A stretch of DNA of 58,035 bases from Aliiruegeria haliotis (GCF_003003255.1 NZ_PVTD01000016.1:1-58035); one strand, 5' to 3'; shown: positions 8,737 through 17,792, numbered from the stretch's first letter. The notes: generated by a model from the sequence alone, not told the origin. Numbers and translations are program-made.

Positions 8737-10827
8737 TCAATCGTTGCCCGCGGGCCCTTTTTCATAGATCTGGCCGGTCAACCAATCTGGCCAGTCCCGC
8801 TCGAAGGCGGGCTTTTGGCTTGGGTCAAAGCGACGGTTCTCACGTTCCGATATTCGGATCTCTTCACCGTCCAGACGAACGTGGATCTGATTGGACTTGT
8901 GGCTCTCACGCTCGCGGCGGAACCGGTACTGCTCCAGCACCCCCTGTGGCGTGTCTGGCAAGCACTCGCCGTCGGGATCGCAAATCGCCCGCGCCCCACG
9001 GCTGCCACCGCCATTCCGAATGAAATGGTCGAGCGCGGCGAGAACCGCTTCCGACGCCAGGGCCATTTGCTGCCACTGAATGGCGCGCGGCACCTCCGCG
9101 GCGCGGTGATAGGCCATCCCCGCCCCCCGGATCTCCGCATTCAACGCCTGTGCCTCCGCAAGTGCCTCCGCCACATCCCCGGGCGTGCACAGAATTCCCG
9201 CCTTGTCGCTCATCCGCGCCTGCACGCTCTCGCGCACAATGTCCGGATCAGGCGCTCCTTCCGTGCGGAGGAACCCATTCAGCCAATCCACGGCATCCCG
9301 CAAGGGAGCTTCGAAGGCGGGTTCGGCCCCGCGCGTCGCCTCTGCGCTGCCCGCGATATGCTCCGCAACCCGCGTGCCAAACACCTGTCCGGCATTCAGC
9401 GCCGACCCTCCGGGTCGCGTCACGCCGTGCGTTCCCGCCGCCTCTCCAACAGCATAGCACCCCGGCAGCGAGCTTCGGCCCCAGATGTCGACAGCGACAC
9501 CGCCGTTCATGTGCTGGTTGTTGACCGCGAACTCCAGCGGTTCGACGGCGATGTCGATCTTGTATCGGCGGTACAACTCGATCGCGAGCGGGTTCATGTG
9601 CCGCAGCCTGTCGATCGGCATGTCCTGATTGGCGCCGGCCCGCCGCAGGTAGTGCGTGACGTCCTCGTCCAGCCGGTCGAGGCTGAACGGAAGGTCGCCA
9701 TCCACCGGCTCCGGGTTTCGGTTGAAGTTCATATAGACCGTGCGGCCTGCACTGGTTTCCCGGTGAATCGCAAGGTCGACAAGGCTGGAGCCGAAGTCCA
9801 GCATCCGGGTCGCGTGGAATGGCCACTGGTACCCCTTGCGGAACACATTGGACGCCAGTTCCTGTGTCGTGCGGTAGTATTTTGCCAGGAAGTTGTGTTC
9901 CTTTCCCTCCACATCCACCGAATAGATGTAGGGCATTGTCTGCACATAGGTGCCGGAGAGGTTCCACGGGAAGCCTTCGCGCCGCGTGCCTATGCCGAAC
10001 TGGCTTTCGGTGATGTTCACCAGGTCCACCCCGGCTTCAAGCGCGAGGCCAAGAGAGCCGAAACAGCCGTTGGGGAACACGCTGTCGCGATACAGCTCCC
10101 CCGGCCCGCCGGCGGCCAGCACGATCAGCGGGCACTGGAACACGGCCAGCCCGAACGGGTTCGTCTCGCTCCGCTCCCGCGCCCGGATCGTCAGGATGCC
10201 ACAGACCTTGCGGCCTTTGCCTTCGCCGTCGGTCAGGATGCGGATCGCCGTGGTCTGATTGTAGAACGGAACCTCAAGCCGCAGCGCCTCTTCGGCCAGA
10301 ACCTTGACCATCAGGCGCGACGTGCGCGGCCCGCAGCTTGTCGCGCGGCCGACCTCGTCGTGATCAGTCTGATACCGCAGGATTGCGCCGGTCTCGGCCT
10401 GCGGCAACGGCAACCCCATGAACTGCAACGACCCCATCGCCCGCTGCGATCCAACTGCCTCGATATAGGCCGTGTCCTCGTCCATCGCGCCACCGGCCCG
10501 GAGCGACTCGGCCATGGCAAGGAAGTTGTCCCCCTGATCCGCGGTATTGGCCGTATGGAGCGTCTGCTTGTCCGAGCCGGAACAGGCGGACGTGCCGCCC
10601 CACGCGCTCTGGCTGATGATCGTGACATCCACGTCGCGGCGTTTCATCTCCACTGCCGCGCGCAGGCCCGCCGCACCGCTCCCCACAACGACACAATCAG
10701 CCCTGAAGACAGGGATTTTTACCGCACCGGCCTCAACGACCGCGTCCGACGGCGGTTCCGGCGCCAGCTTGGGCATCTTGACATCTGTCAGCGCGTCCAG
10801 AATGTCCTGAGGAACGTTGATGGTCAT
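8737..10827 (-). CDS. FAD-dependent fumarate reductase/succinate dehydrogenase-like flavoprotein
   Basis: A 696-residue member of the FAD-binding-2 superfamily. The dinucleotide-binding motif VVGSGAAGLRAAVEM lies near residues 45-60, followed by SACSGSDKQTL. A second FAD block reads YAVGEAAGTHGVTRPGGSALNAGQVFGTR near residue 480. A C-terminal helical domain of about 190 residues resembles that of the SdhA/FrdA/AprA group. The ATG at 10827 has GGAGAG 6 bases upstream. It heads the minus-strand set, 154 bases before the CoA-transferase gene. No iron-sulfur or membrane-anchor subunit gene lies next to it, so it is probably not a respiratory complex II. It may be a soluble desaturase or reductase acting on an acid or thioester. 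Confidence 0.82.
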   Translation of the reverse strand: MTINVPQDILDALTDVKMPKLAPEPPSDAVVEAGAVKIPVFRADCVVVGSGAAGLRAAVEMKRRDVDVTIISQSAWGGTSACSGSDKQTLHTANTADQGDNFLAMAESLRAGGAMDEDTAYIEAVGSQRAMGSLQFMGLPLPQAETGAILRYQTDHDEVGRATSCGPRTSRLMVKVLAEEALRLEVPFYNQTTAIRILTDGEGKGRKVCGILTIRARERSETNPFGLAVFQCPLIVLAAGGPGELYRDSVFPNGCFGSLGLALEAGVDLVNITESQFGIGTRREGFPWNLSGTYVQTMPYIYSVDVEGKEHNFLAKYYRTTQELASNVFRKGYQWPFHATRMLDFGSSLVDLAIHRETSAGRTVYMNFNRNPEPVDGDLPFSLDRLDEDVTHYLRRAGANQDMPIDRLRHMNPLAIELYRRYKIDIAVEPLEFAVNNQHMNGGVAVDIWGRSSLPGCYAVGEAAGTHGVTRPGGSALNAGQVFGTRVAEHIAGSAEATRGAEPAFEAPLRDAVDWLNGFLRTEGAPDPDIVRESVQARMSDKAGILCTPGDVAEALAEAQALNAEIRGAGMAYHRAAEVPRAIQWQQMALASEAVLAALDHFIRNGGGSRGARAICDPDGECLPDTPQGVLEQYRFRRERESHKSNQIHVRLDGEEIRISERENRRFDPSQKPAFERDWPDWLTGQIYEKGPAGND

Positions 10828-11194
10828 GTGCACTCTCCATTCATGGCCTGGGGCTGCGTTCGGGCCGACGACGACAATGGGCATTCGGAGCCATCCCGAC
10901 CGATGTGCCGATCATGGTGCGCCCGGCCACGGAGTCGGTCCCGCCCGCTCAGGATCCTGTGGAATCCTCCACTATTGGGTTTCAAATCGCAGGTCAATCG
11001 GTTAACCAATATGGAAACGTCGTGAAACATTCCGGGCTGATGACAGCACGGGGCAAGCATAGGCCGGTTTCGGAATGGCGGAACGTCCTTCCGGGGCGTA
11101 GTTTCGGCACAACGCGGCAGGATCGAAGCAGGGAAACCACCTCGCCGGGCACGCCTGCCTGATACCCATTCCGGAACCACAAGGACATGTGAAA
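10828..11194. promoter_or_regulatory. Divergent promoter region with GGTTAACC palindrome
   Basis: A 367-base region between the divergent flavoprotein and UPF0303 genes. It contains the 8-bp palindrome GGTTAACC at 11000-11007 inside a near-palindrome ATCGGTTAACCAAT. A comparable TTAACC/GGTCAA repeat sits upstream of the CoA-transferase gene. No protein-coding frame with a convincing start is seen. Confidence 0.4.
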
Positions 11195-11665
11195 ATGAAC
11201 GCCTCGACCCCAATGCCAACCCAGGAAGAGTTGGAACGACAGGAAGAAACGCTGGTCTTGTCCCGTTTCGACGAGACCACCGCCGTCGCGCTTGGCAATG
11301 CGCTGGTCGCAGAGGCATCCGCGCAAGCGGCGCCGGTCGTGGTCAACATTCGCACGGCGGACCGAACGCTGTTTCACGCAGCCCTGCCCGGAAGCGCGCC
11401 GGACAACGATCACTGGGCGCGGCGCAAGAGCAATATCGTCCTGCGCAAGCACCAGTCCTCGATGCTGGTCGGCATTCTGTTCGAGGCCCAGGGTAAATCC
11501 GTTGGCCCCGACTTTGGCTTCGACCCGCTGGAGTTCGCCGCGCATGGGGGCAGCTTCCCGATCCGCGTCGCCGGTGTCGGTGTCGTCGGCGCAGTCACCG
11601 TTTCCGGCCTTGCGTCGGAAGACGACCACGCCATGATCGTTCGCGTGCTCGGCAAAATGCTGTGA
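11195..11665 (+). CDS. UPF0303 / heme-degrading-domain (HbpS-like) family protein
   Basis: A 156-residue protein that matches the UPF0303 family layout: a N-terminal LERQEETLVLSRFDETTAVALG, a middle HWARRKSNIVLR, and a C-terminal GSFPIRV followed by GVVGAVTVSGL. This fold (DUF336/HbpS-like) is linked to heme binding or degradation in some members, while most are uncharacterised. The ATG at 11195 follows AAGGA at 11181-11185; the upstream in-frame GTG has a poorer context. It is followed 14 bases later by a MaoC-type hydratase gene, so the pair is probably co-transcribed. The function here is unknown. Confidence 0.8.
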   Translation: MNASTPMPTQEELERQEETLVLSRFDETTAVALGNALVAEASAQAAPVVVNIRTADRTLFHAALPGSAPDNDHWARRKSNIVLRKHQSSMLVGILFEAQGKSVGPDFGFDPLEFAAHGGSFPIRVAGVGVVGAVTVSGLASEDDHAMIVRVLGKML

Positions 11666-11679
11666 AAAGGAATCCGACC

Positions 11680-12111
11680 ATGGACAGCGCCCCCTTCGCC
11701 ATCGGCGAAACCCACCGGTTCAGGAAAACCGTCTCCGAATCCGACGTCTACCAGTTCGCCGGGATCACGGGTGACTTGTCGCCCAACCATGTCGACGAAG
11801 ACATGATGTCGAACACGCCTTTCGGCGGCAGGATCGCCCATGGCGCGCTGACCATCGGGTACATGTCGACCTGCTCGTCCAAGGCCTGCGAAGGGCGCAT
11901 CGGCGGCGACTACGGCACCCCGGTGTCGCTCGGCTATGACCGCATCCGCTTCGTCGCGCCCGTTATGCTGGGGGACACCATTGAAGTCACATATGTGCTG
12001 GCGGCCTATGACCCTGACAAGCGCCGCTCGACTTCCGACGTGACGGTGACCAACCAGCGCGGCAAGACAGTCGCCGTCGCAACGCACATCATGACCTGGG
12101 TGCCCGACTAG
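11680..12111 (+). CDS. MaoC-family (R)-specific enoyl-CoA hydratase-like protein
   Basis: A 143-residue single hot-dog domain. The hydratase signature is clear: AGITGDLSPNHVDED provides the catalytic Asp and His, followed by PFGGRIAHGAL. C-terminal strands include GDTIEVTY and VTNQRGKTVAVATH. Enzymes of this type hydrate trans-2-enoyl-CoA to (R)-3-hydroxyacyl-CoA or act on related thioesters. The ATG at 11680 has AAAAGG about 10 bases upstream; the in-frame GTG at 11662 overlaps the end of the preceding gene and is less likely. Presence of both a crotonase and a MaoC hydratase in region 1 suggests two different thioester intermediates or stereochemistries. Confidence 0.88.
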   Translation: MDSAPFAIGETHRFRKTVSESDVYQFAGITGDLSPNHVDEDMMSNTPFGGRIAHGALTIGYMSTCSSKACEGRIGGDYGTPVSLGYDRIRFVAPVMLGDTIEVTYVLAAYDPDKRRSTSDVTVTNQRGKTVAVATHIMTWVPD

Positions 12112-12552
12112 CGGCATTCTAGATATTTGCGGGGATTTCCGATCTCGCGGGAGGCGTTCGACCGGACGCTGACAGTGGCGTGCCCCACGTTTCCACCGGC
12201 CATTTCTGACTGGAGGATTGAAGCGGCCTAGCGATCCAGGCGTGGCCTCTGCTGTCGGGTGCAAAATCGCCCCATATCGCCATGCCTGTCTTCGGTCGAA
12301 AGGGGGCGGAGCGCTATAGGGTGTGCGTTGGTGGCGATCACTCTCCCGGAAATCCGTAGCCCTAGCCCCACCTATGGCTGGACCTGACGGCAGGTTGTCT
12401 TCGGACCCCGCAACATCGCCTGCCATTTGATCGCATTCCCATCAGGTCGCGGCAATTTTCAATCTTTCCCGAAAGGAGTTGCTTCCCGATGGCGGGTGGT
12501 GGCCATACGCAAACGCAACGATACTGGGAGGCCAGAACCCAGAGGAGCCTCC
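12112..12552. other. Intergenic region upstream of allE
   Basis: About 440 bases between the MaoC gene and the ureidoglycine aminohydrolase gene. No conserved reading frame is recognised. It probably holds the promoter for the cupin gene; the Shine-Dalgarno AGAGGAG is at 12541-12547. No strong inverted repeat was found by eye. Confidence 0.45.
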
Positions 12553-13425
12553 ATGCCACCGAGCTACTACGCCCCCACGGGAGGGCATCCCGGCCAGGAC
12601 CAACTGCTGACCGATCGGGCTGTCTTCACGGATGCCTATGCGGTTATTCCCAAGGGCACGATGCGGGATATCGTGACAAGCTTTCTGCCGTTCTGGGAAA
12701 AGACACGGCTCTGGGTCTTGTCGCGGCCATTGAGCGGGTTTGCCGAGACCTTCTCGCAATACATCATGGAAGTCGCGCCGGGCGGCGGGTCGGACCGTCC
12801 GGAAACCGATCCGATGGCCGAAGGTGTGCTGTTCGTGGTGGAGGGGTCGGCGGTGCTGTCTGTTGATGGCGCGGAACACGTGCTTGCGCCGGGCGGCTAT
12901 GCCTTTCTGCCTGCCGGAACGGACTGGGCCCTGCACAATACGGGCAGCGACATGCTGCGCTTCCACTGGATCCGCAAAGCCTATGAGCCGGTGCCCGGCC
13001 TGCCCCATCCCGATGTTCTGATCACCAATGAAAACGACATCGCCCCAACACCGATGCCCGGCACGGATGGCAAATGGGCCACCACCCGGTTCGTCGATCC
13101 GGCGGACCTGCGCCATGACATGCATGTCACGATCGTGACCTTCCAGCCGGGCGCGGTGATCCCCTTTGCCGAAACCCATGTGATGGAGCACGGGCTCTAC
13201 GTTCTGGAAGGTAAGGCGGTGTACCGGCTCAATCAGGATTGGGTGGAAGTGGAGGCCGGAGATTACATGTGGCTGCGCGCTTTTTGCCCGCAGGCTTGTT
13301 ATGCAGGCGGGCCAGGCAAGTTCCGGTATCTGCTATACAAGGACGTGAACCGCCATATGGCCCTGCGCCCGCCCGGCACGCTGTCTCACCAATCCACGTC
13401 GAGCGTCAGGCCGGCGGCAGAATAG
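12553..13425 (+). CDS. allE: (S)-ureidoglycine aminohydrolase (double cupin)
   Basis: A 290-residue bicupin that matches the AllE/YlbA family, which hydrolyses (S)-ureidoglycine to ureidoglycolate and ammonia with Mn in purine catabolism. Family blocks include YYAPTGGHPGQ at the N-terminus, RDIVTSFLPFWEKTRLWVLSRP, and the first cupin GVLFVVEGSAVLSVDG. The second cupin reads THVMEHGLYVLEGKAVYRLN with metal-ligand-type Glu and His, and the end reads ACYAGGPGKFRYLLYKDVNRH. The ATG at 12553 has AGAGGAG 5 bases upstream; an earlier in-frame start adds a non-conserved tail. Its 3' end overlaps the convergent bhcR gene by 20 bases. The product is the substrate of AllA, encoded at 26714-27199. Confidence 0.92.
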   Translation: MPPSYYAPTGGHPGQDQLLTDRAVFTDAYAVIPKGTMRDIVTSFLPFWEKTRLWVLSRPLSGFAETFSQYIMEVAPGGGSDRPETDPMAEGVLFVVEGSAVLSVDGAEHVLAPGGYAFLPAGTDWALHNTGSDMLRFHWIRKAYEPVPGLPHPDVLITNENDIAPTPMPGTDGKWATTRFVDPADLRHDMHVTIVTFQPGAVIPFAETHVMEHGLYVLEGKAVYRLNQDWVEVEAGDYMWLRAFCPQACYAGGPGKFRYLLYKDVNRHMALRPPGTLSHQSTSSVRPAAE

Positions 13426-14254
13426 CACTGCCGCCGATTGCGTCAGTCAGGTTTTTCGCGGCGGTCAGAACGGCCGCGCTCAGAGCCGGGATCTGCTCCG
13501 GGCTGACCCGAGAGGTCGGCCCGGACACCGAAATTCCCGCCACGGCCTCGTTGTGAACGTCAAAGATCGGCGCAGCAATGCAACGCATGCCGAGGTTACG
13601 CTCTTCCCCGTCAAGGGCGAAGCCGCGCTGGCGGGTCGCTTCCAGATCTTCCAACAACTCGTCCCGCCCGGTCAGTGTGAATTCGGTGAAGCGCTCCAAC
13701 GGCGCCGCATTCAGAAACCGTTCGATACGGTCGGGTGCCATCTGCGCCAGCAACGCCTTGCCGATGCCGGAGGCGTGCAGCCGCGACAGCGTGCCAGGCG
13801 GAAAGAACGCGCGGATGCTAGCGTGGGTTTCCACCTGGCTGACAAACAGCACGCGGCCGTTTTGCTCAATCCCCAGATTGGCGGTTTCGCCGGTGTCTTC
13901 CATCAATTGGCGCAGTACCGGCCGCGCCCGATCCACAAGGCTGGTGCGCCGCAGGAACCGTGCGCCAATCACGAAGGCGCGGGGGCCGATGTACCAAACC
14001 TGGCTGGTCGGATCGAACTCCACCAACTTGCGCCCTTCCAGGGTGATCAGGATGCGATAGATCGTGGCCGGGGCCTGATCCATCTCAGCCGCAAGCTCCG
14101 ACAGGGCCCTGCCCTGCGTGGTGCTGAGATATTCGAACACCTCCATCGCTCGATCCAGCGACTTGATCGTGTTCTGTGGCGTCTTGTCGTGGAAATCACG
14201 GGGCCGCCCACGCGATTTTCGGATCGCCCGCCCCCCATTATTCGGTGATTTCAT
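13406..14254 (-). CDS. bhcR: IclR-family regulator of the beta-hydroxyaspartate cycle
   Basis: A 282-residue IclR-type protein. An N-terminal winged helix (TIKSLDRAMEVFEYL, then LSELAAEMDQAPATIYRILITL) is followed by the IclR effector domain with GMRCIAAPIFD and AVAGISVSGPTSRV. It is divergent from bhcA, the arrangement described for BhcR, which senses glyoxylate and controls bhcABCD in Paracoccus. The start is taken as the ATG at 14254; an upstream in-frame ATG at 14290 would add 12 residues. The gene name rests on family and position, not on a sequence comparison. Confidence 0.88.
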   Translation of the reverse strand: MKSPNNGGRAIRKSRGRPRDFHDKTPQNTIKSLDRAMEVFEYLSTTQGRALSELAAEMDQAPATIYRILITLEGRKLVEFDPTSQVWYIGPRAFVIGARFLRRTSLVDRARPVLRQLMEDTGETANLGIEQNGRVLFVSQVETHASIRAFFPPGTLSRLHASGIGKALLAQMAPDRIERFLNAAPLERFTEFTLTGRDELLEDLEATRQRGFALDGEERNLGMRCIAAPIFDVHNEAVAGISVSGPTSRVSPEQIPALSAAVLTAAKNLTDAIGGSAILPPA

Positions 14255-14422
14255 AAGATGCGCCCTACTTTTCAAGAAAATCAAATTCACGATATGAAAA
14301 ATTCAACCACTTGACAACACGTTACTTTTTGAGTTCACCCGAAATCTGAAAGGCGATTTCAAAAAAGTATCGCGATCCGTTGGCCGCCCCTAGTGTCGGG
14401 AACAGCCCCATAGGAGACCACC
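14255..14422. promoter_or_regulatory. bhcR-bhcA divergent promoter/operator region
   Basis: An AT-rich 168-base region in an otherwise GC-rich window. It holds a TTGACA hexamer at 14311-14316 facing bhcA, though no good -10 follows at 17 bases. A perfect inverted repeat GAAATC (14341-14346) / GATTTC (14355-14360) has an 8-base centre. A direct repeat AAATTCA occurs at 14283-14289 and at about 14299. IclR-type regulators bind such repeats, so this is the probable BhcR site. Confidence 0.6.
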
Positions 14423-15613
14423 ATGAGCTTCCAGAATCCCGTCTTCATTCCCGGCCCGACAAACATGCCCGAGGCCGTGCGCCAGGCCTGCTACATGCCG
14501 ACAATCGACCACCGCTCCCCGACCTTCGGCAAGATCCTGCATCCCTGCCTTGATGGCGTGCGCAAGGTTCTGAAGTCTGACAGCGCACATATCTTCATTT
14601 TCCCCTCCACCGGCACCGGCGGCTGGGAAACCGCGCTGACCAACACGCTGAGCAAGGGCGACAAGGTTCTGGCGGCGCGCAACGGCATGTTCTCGCATCG
14701 CTGGATCGACATGTGCCAGCGCCACGGGCTGGACATGCAGATCGTGGAAAGCCCGTGGGGCAACGGCCTGCCGGCGGATCACTACGAAGAGATCCTGCGC
14801 GCCGACACCGGCCACAAGATCAAGGTTGTGCTGGCCACACACAACGAAACCGCGACCGGCGTGAAATCCGATATCGCCGCCGTGCGCCGCGCGCTGGATG
14901 CCGCCGGGCACCCCGCGATGCTGTTTGTCGATGGCGTGTCGTCCATCGCCTCGATGGATTTCCGCTTTGACGAATGGGGCGTGGATGTTGCCGTGACCGG
15001 CAGCCAGAAGGGTTTCATGCTGCCCGCCGGTCTGGCCATCGTCGGCTTCTCGGATCGCGCCGTGGCGGCCTCGAAAACCGCCGAATTGCCGCGCACCTTC
15101 TTCGATATCAAGGACATGCAGAACGGCTACAACGCCAGCGCCTTCCCCTACACGCCCCCCGTCGGGCTGATGAACGGGCTGAAGCTGTCGCTGGACATGC
15201 TGCTGTCGGAAGGGCTGGAAAACGTTTTTGCCCGGCATCATCGCATCGCCGAAGGGGTTCGCGCCGCTGTGCGTGCCTGGGGGCTGGAGCTGTGCGCCAC
15301 CTCGCCCGATGTCTACTCTGATACGGTCAGCGCCATCCGCACGCCGGAAGGTTTCAACGCAACCGATATCGTCACCCATGCCGCCGACACCTTTGGCGTT
15401 GCCTTCGGCGTTGGCCTGGGCGAGGTGGCCGGCAGGGTGTTCCGCATCGGCCATCTGGGCAGCCTGACCGACGTGATGACCCTCAGCGGGCTGGGCGCGG
15501 CGGAGATGTGTATGGCCGATCTTGGACTGAACATTCCGCTTGGCTCGGGCGTTGCGGCCGCGCAGGAATACTATCGCTCGCACCCGTCGGCCGCGCTCAA
15601 ATCCGCTGCCTGA
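14423..15613 (+). CDS. bhcA: L-aspartate:glyoxylate aminotransferase
   Basis: A 396-residue fold-type I PLP aminotransferase of the serine-glyoxylate/alanine-glyoxylate class. The PLP lysine is residue 196 in VTGSQKGFM. Other blocks are FIPGPTNMPEAVR at the N-terminus, FPSTGTGGWETALTNTL, and FVDGVSSIASMDF with the cofactor Asp. Next to bhcB, bhcC and bhcD it is assigned as BhcA, which makes glycine and oxaloacetate from glyoxylate and aspartate. Serine-glyoxylate aminotransferase is the alternative reading from sequence alone; gene context decides. A GGAGA motif precedes the ATG. Confidence 0.93.
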   Translation: MSFQNPVFIPGPTNMPEAVRQACYMPTIDHRSPTFGKILHPCLDGVRKVLKSDSAHIFIFPSTGTGGWETALTNTLSKGDKVLAARNGMFSHRWIDMCQRHGLDMQIVESPWGNGLPADHYEEILRADTGHKIKVVLATHNETATGVKSDIAAVRRALDAAGHPAMLFVDGVSSIASMDFRFDEWGVDVAVTGSQKGFMLPAGLAIVGFSDRAVAASKTAELPRTFFDIKDMQNGYNASAFPYTPPVGLMNGLKLSLDMLLSEGLENVFARHHRIAEGVRAAVRAWGLELCATSPDVYSDTVSAIRTPEGFNATDIVTHAADTFGVAFGVGLGEVAGRVFRIGHLGSLTDVMTLSGLGAAEMCMADLGLNIPLGSGVAAAQEYYRSHPSAALKSAA

Positions 15614-15626
15614 GGAACCTGCCAAG

Positions 15627-16577
15627 ATGTATATCCCAACCTATCAGGACATGCTGGACGCCCACGAGCGGATCAGGCCCCATATAAACCGGACGCCGGT
15701 GCGCACATCGGCCTATCTGAACGAGCTGACCGGCGCCCAGCTGTTCTTCAAATGCGAGAACTTTCAGGAGCCCGGCGCCTTCAAGGTGCGGGGCGCTTCC
15801 AATGCCGTGTTCGGGCTGAGCGATGAACAGGCGGAAAAGGGCGTTGCTACTCATTCGTCGGGCAACCACGCCTCGTGCCTGAGCTATGCCGCCAACCGCC
15901 GGGGCATCCCCTGCAACGTTGTGATGCCGCGCACGGCCCCGCAGGCCAAGAAAGACACGGTGCGCCGCTATGGCGGCAAGATCACCGAATGCGCGCCCTC
16001 GACCTCGTCGCGCGAGGAAGCATTTGCCCGTGTTCAGGCCGAAACGGGCGGCGATTTCGTGCATCCCTATAACGACCCGCGCGTTATCGCCGGGCAAGGC
16101 ACCTGCGCCCGCGAGTTCATGGAGCAGACCGACGGGCTGGACATCGTGGTGGTCCCGATCGGCGGTGGTGGGATGATTTCGGGCACCTGCCTGACGCTGG
16201 CCCATCAGGCGCCGGAAACGCAGATCATCGCGGCCGAGCCCGAACAAGCCGACGATGCGTATCGTAGCTTCAAGGCCGGGCACATCATTGCCGACGACGC
16301 ACCGAAAACCATCGCCGACGGGCTGCTGGTGCCGTTGAAAGATCTGACATGGCATTTCGTTTCCAACCACGTCACGGATATCCTGACAGCCTCGGAAGGC
16401 GAGATCGTCGACGCGATGAAGCTCACCTGGAAACATCTGCGGATCGTCATGGAGGCCAGCTCCTCGGTGCCCCTGGCGACCATTCTGCAAAACAAGGACC
16501 GGTTCGCGGGCAAGCGGGTCGGGATCATCATCACCGGCGGCAATGTCGATCTCGACCGCCTGCCATGGATCAAGTGA
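15627..16577 (+). CDS. bhcB: beta-Hydroxyaspartate dehydratase
   Basis: A 316-residue fold-type II PLP enzyme of the serine racemase/threonine dehydratase family. The Schiff-base Lys is residue 53 in EPGAFKVRGA, the Asn loop reads SSGNHASCLSYAA, and the phosphate-binding loop reads IGGGGMISGT. In this operon it is BhcB, which converts (2R,3S)-beta-hydroxyaspartate to iminosuccinate. The ATG at 15627 follows GAGGA at 15612-15616, overlapping the bhcA stop; an earlier in-frame start inside bhcA was rejected. A threonine/serine dehydratase role cannot be excluded by sequence but is unlikely here. Confidence 0.93.
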   Translation: MYIPTYQDMLDAHERIRPHINRTPVRTSAYLNELTGAQLFFKCENFQEPGAFKVRGASNAVFGLSDEQAEKGVATHSSGNHASCLSYAANRRGIPCNVVMPRTAPQAKKDTVRRYGGKITECAPSTSSREEAFARVQAETGGDFVHPYNDPRVIAGQGTCAREFMEQTDGLDIVVVPIGGGGMISGTCLTLAHQAPETQIIAAEPEQADDAYRSFKAGHIIADDAPKTIADGLLVPLKDLTWHFVSNHVTDILTASEGEIVDAMKLTWKHLRIVMEASSSVPLATILQNKDRFAGKRVGIIITGGNVDLDRLPWIK

Positions 16578-16591
16578 AGGACACTCAAGCC

Positions 16592-17755
16592 ATGAACACA
16601 CATGTGGATTTCCAAGACCTCGACGTTGGCTTCGACGTTCCCGCCCTGCCTGGCATGGACGAGGCCGACATTCAAACGCCCTGCCTGGTCCTCGATCTCG
16701 ATGCGCTGGAGCGCAACGTGAAGAAGATGGGCGATTTCGCAAAGGCCGCCGGGATGCGCCACCGTAGCCACGGCAAGATGCACAAATCAGTCGATGTGCA
16801 AAAGTTGCAGGAATCGCTGGGCGGCGCCTGTGGTGTGTGCTGCCAGAAGGTGTCGGAGGCGGAAGTTTTCGCCCGCGGGGGCATCAAGGACATTCTGGTG
16901 TCCAATCAGGTGACGCAACCGACCAAGATCAAGCGATTGGCCAACCTGCCCAGGCTTGGCGCCCGCACGATCTGTTGTGTGGACGATCTGGCCAATGTGG
17001 CCGCGCTGTCTGCCGGTGCCGTCGCGGCCGGAACGAAGATCGAATGCCTTGTGGAGATCGATTGCGGCGCCGGGCGCTGCGGCGTCACCACCACGCCGCA
17101 GGTTGTCGAGATCGCAAAGGCTATCGACGCCGCCGAAAACCTGACCTTTTCCGGCATTCAGGCCTATCAGGGCGCGATGCAGCACCTCGACAGCTACGAG
17201 GACCGCAAAGGCAAAACACAGATCGCCATCGACATGGTGGTCGACGCGGTGGAGGCGCTGAAGGCCGAGGGGCTGGAATGCGACATCGTCGGCGGCGGCG
17301 GCACCGGCAGCTATTACTTCGAAAGCGCGTCGAACGTGTTCAACGAGCTGCAATGCGGCTCCTACGCTTTCATGGATGCCGACTACGGCCGCATCCTCGA
17401 CAAGGACGGCAAGCGCATCGACGATGGCGAATGGGAGAACGCGCTGTTCATCCTGACGTCCGTCATGTCCCACGCCAAGGCCGACAAGGCGATTGTGGAT
17501 GCCGGGCTGAAGGCGCAATCGGTCGACAGCGGTTTGCCAACCGTATTCGGCCGCGACGACGTTGACTACGTCAAGTGCTCCGACGAACACGGCGTGGTGA
17601 TGGACCCGACCGGCGCGCTGAAGGTGAACGACAGGCTGCGCCTTGTACCCGGCCATTGCGATCCGACCTGTAACGTCCACGATTGGTATGTGGGGGTGCG
17701 GGGCGGCAAGGTTGAAACCCTGTGGCCGGTCTCGGCCCGCGGCAAAGCCTACTGA
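16592..17755 (+). CDS. bhcC: beta-Hydroxyaspartate aldolase
   Basis: A 387-residue fold-type III PLP enzyme of the D-threonine aldolase/DSD1 family. The N-terminal TPCLVLDLDALERNVKKM leads to RSHGKMHKS with the probable PLP Lys at 62. The C-terminal domain carries DEHGVV and VPGHCDPTCNVHD, whose His, Cys and Asp are candidate metal ligands. BhcC condenses glycine and glyoxylate to (2R,3S)-beta-hydroxyaspartate. The ATG at 16592 follows a GAAGGA motif 9 bases upstream and lies 14 bases after the bhcB stop. Together with BhcB and BhcD it leaves little doubt about the pathway. Confidence 0.93.
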   Translation: MNTHVDFQDLDVGFDVPALPGMDEADIQTPCLVLDLDALERNVKKMGDFAKAAGMRHRSHGKMHKSVDVQKLQESLGGACGVCCQKVSEAEVFARGGIKDILVSNQVTQPTKIKRLANLPRLGARTICCVDDLANVAALSAGAVAAGTKIECLVEIDCGAGRCGVTTTPQVVEIAKAIDAAENLTFSGIQAYQGAMQHLDSYEDRKGKTQIAIDMVVDAVEALKAEGLECDIVGGGGTGSYYFESASNVFNELQCGSYAFMDADYGRILDKDGKRIDDGEWENALFILTSVMSHAKADKAIVDAGLKAQSVDSGLPTVFGRDDVDYVKCSDEHGVVMDPTGALKVNDRLRLVPGHCDPTCNVHDWYVGVRGGKVETLWPVSARGKAY

Positions 17756-17792
17756 TCCCCAAACATCCGGCAGCCTTGCTGCAAAAACGACT

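Noticed and set aside
8653-11025. A very long plus-strand open frame (about 790 codons) across the flavoprotein gene
   Set aside because: It is antisense to a clear FAD enzyme and its translation is Arg/His/Pro-rich without any family motif, as expected from opposite-strand frames in high-GC DNA.
14423-15613. Serine-glyoxylate aminotransferase of the serine cycle
   Set aside because: Sequence alone fits, but the neighbours are bhcB, bhcC, bhcD and an IclR regulator, and no serine-cycle genes (hpr, mcl, mtk) are present.
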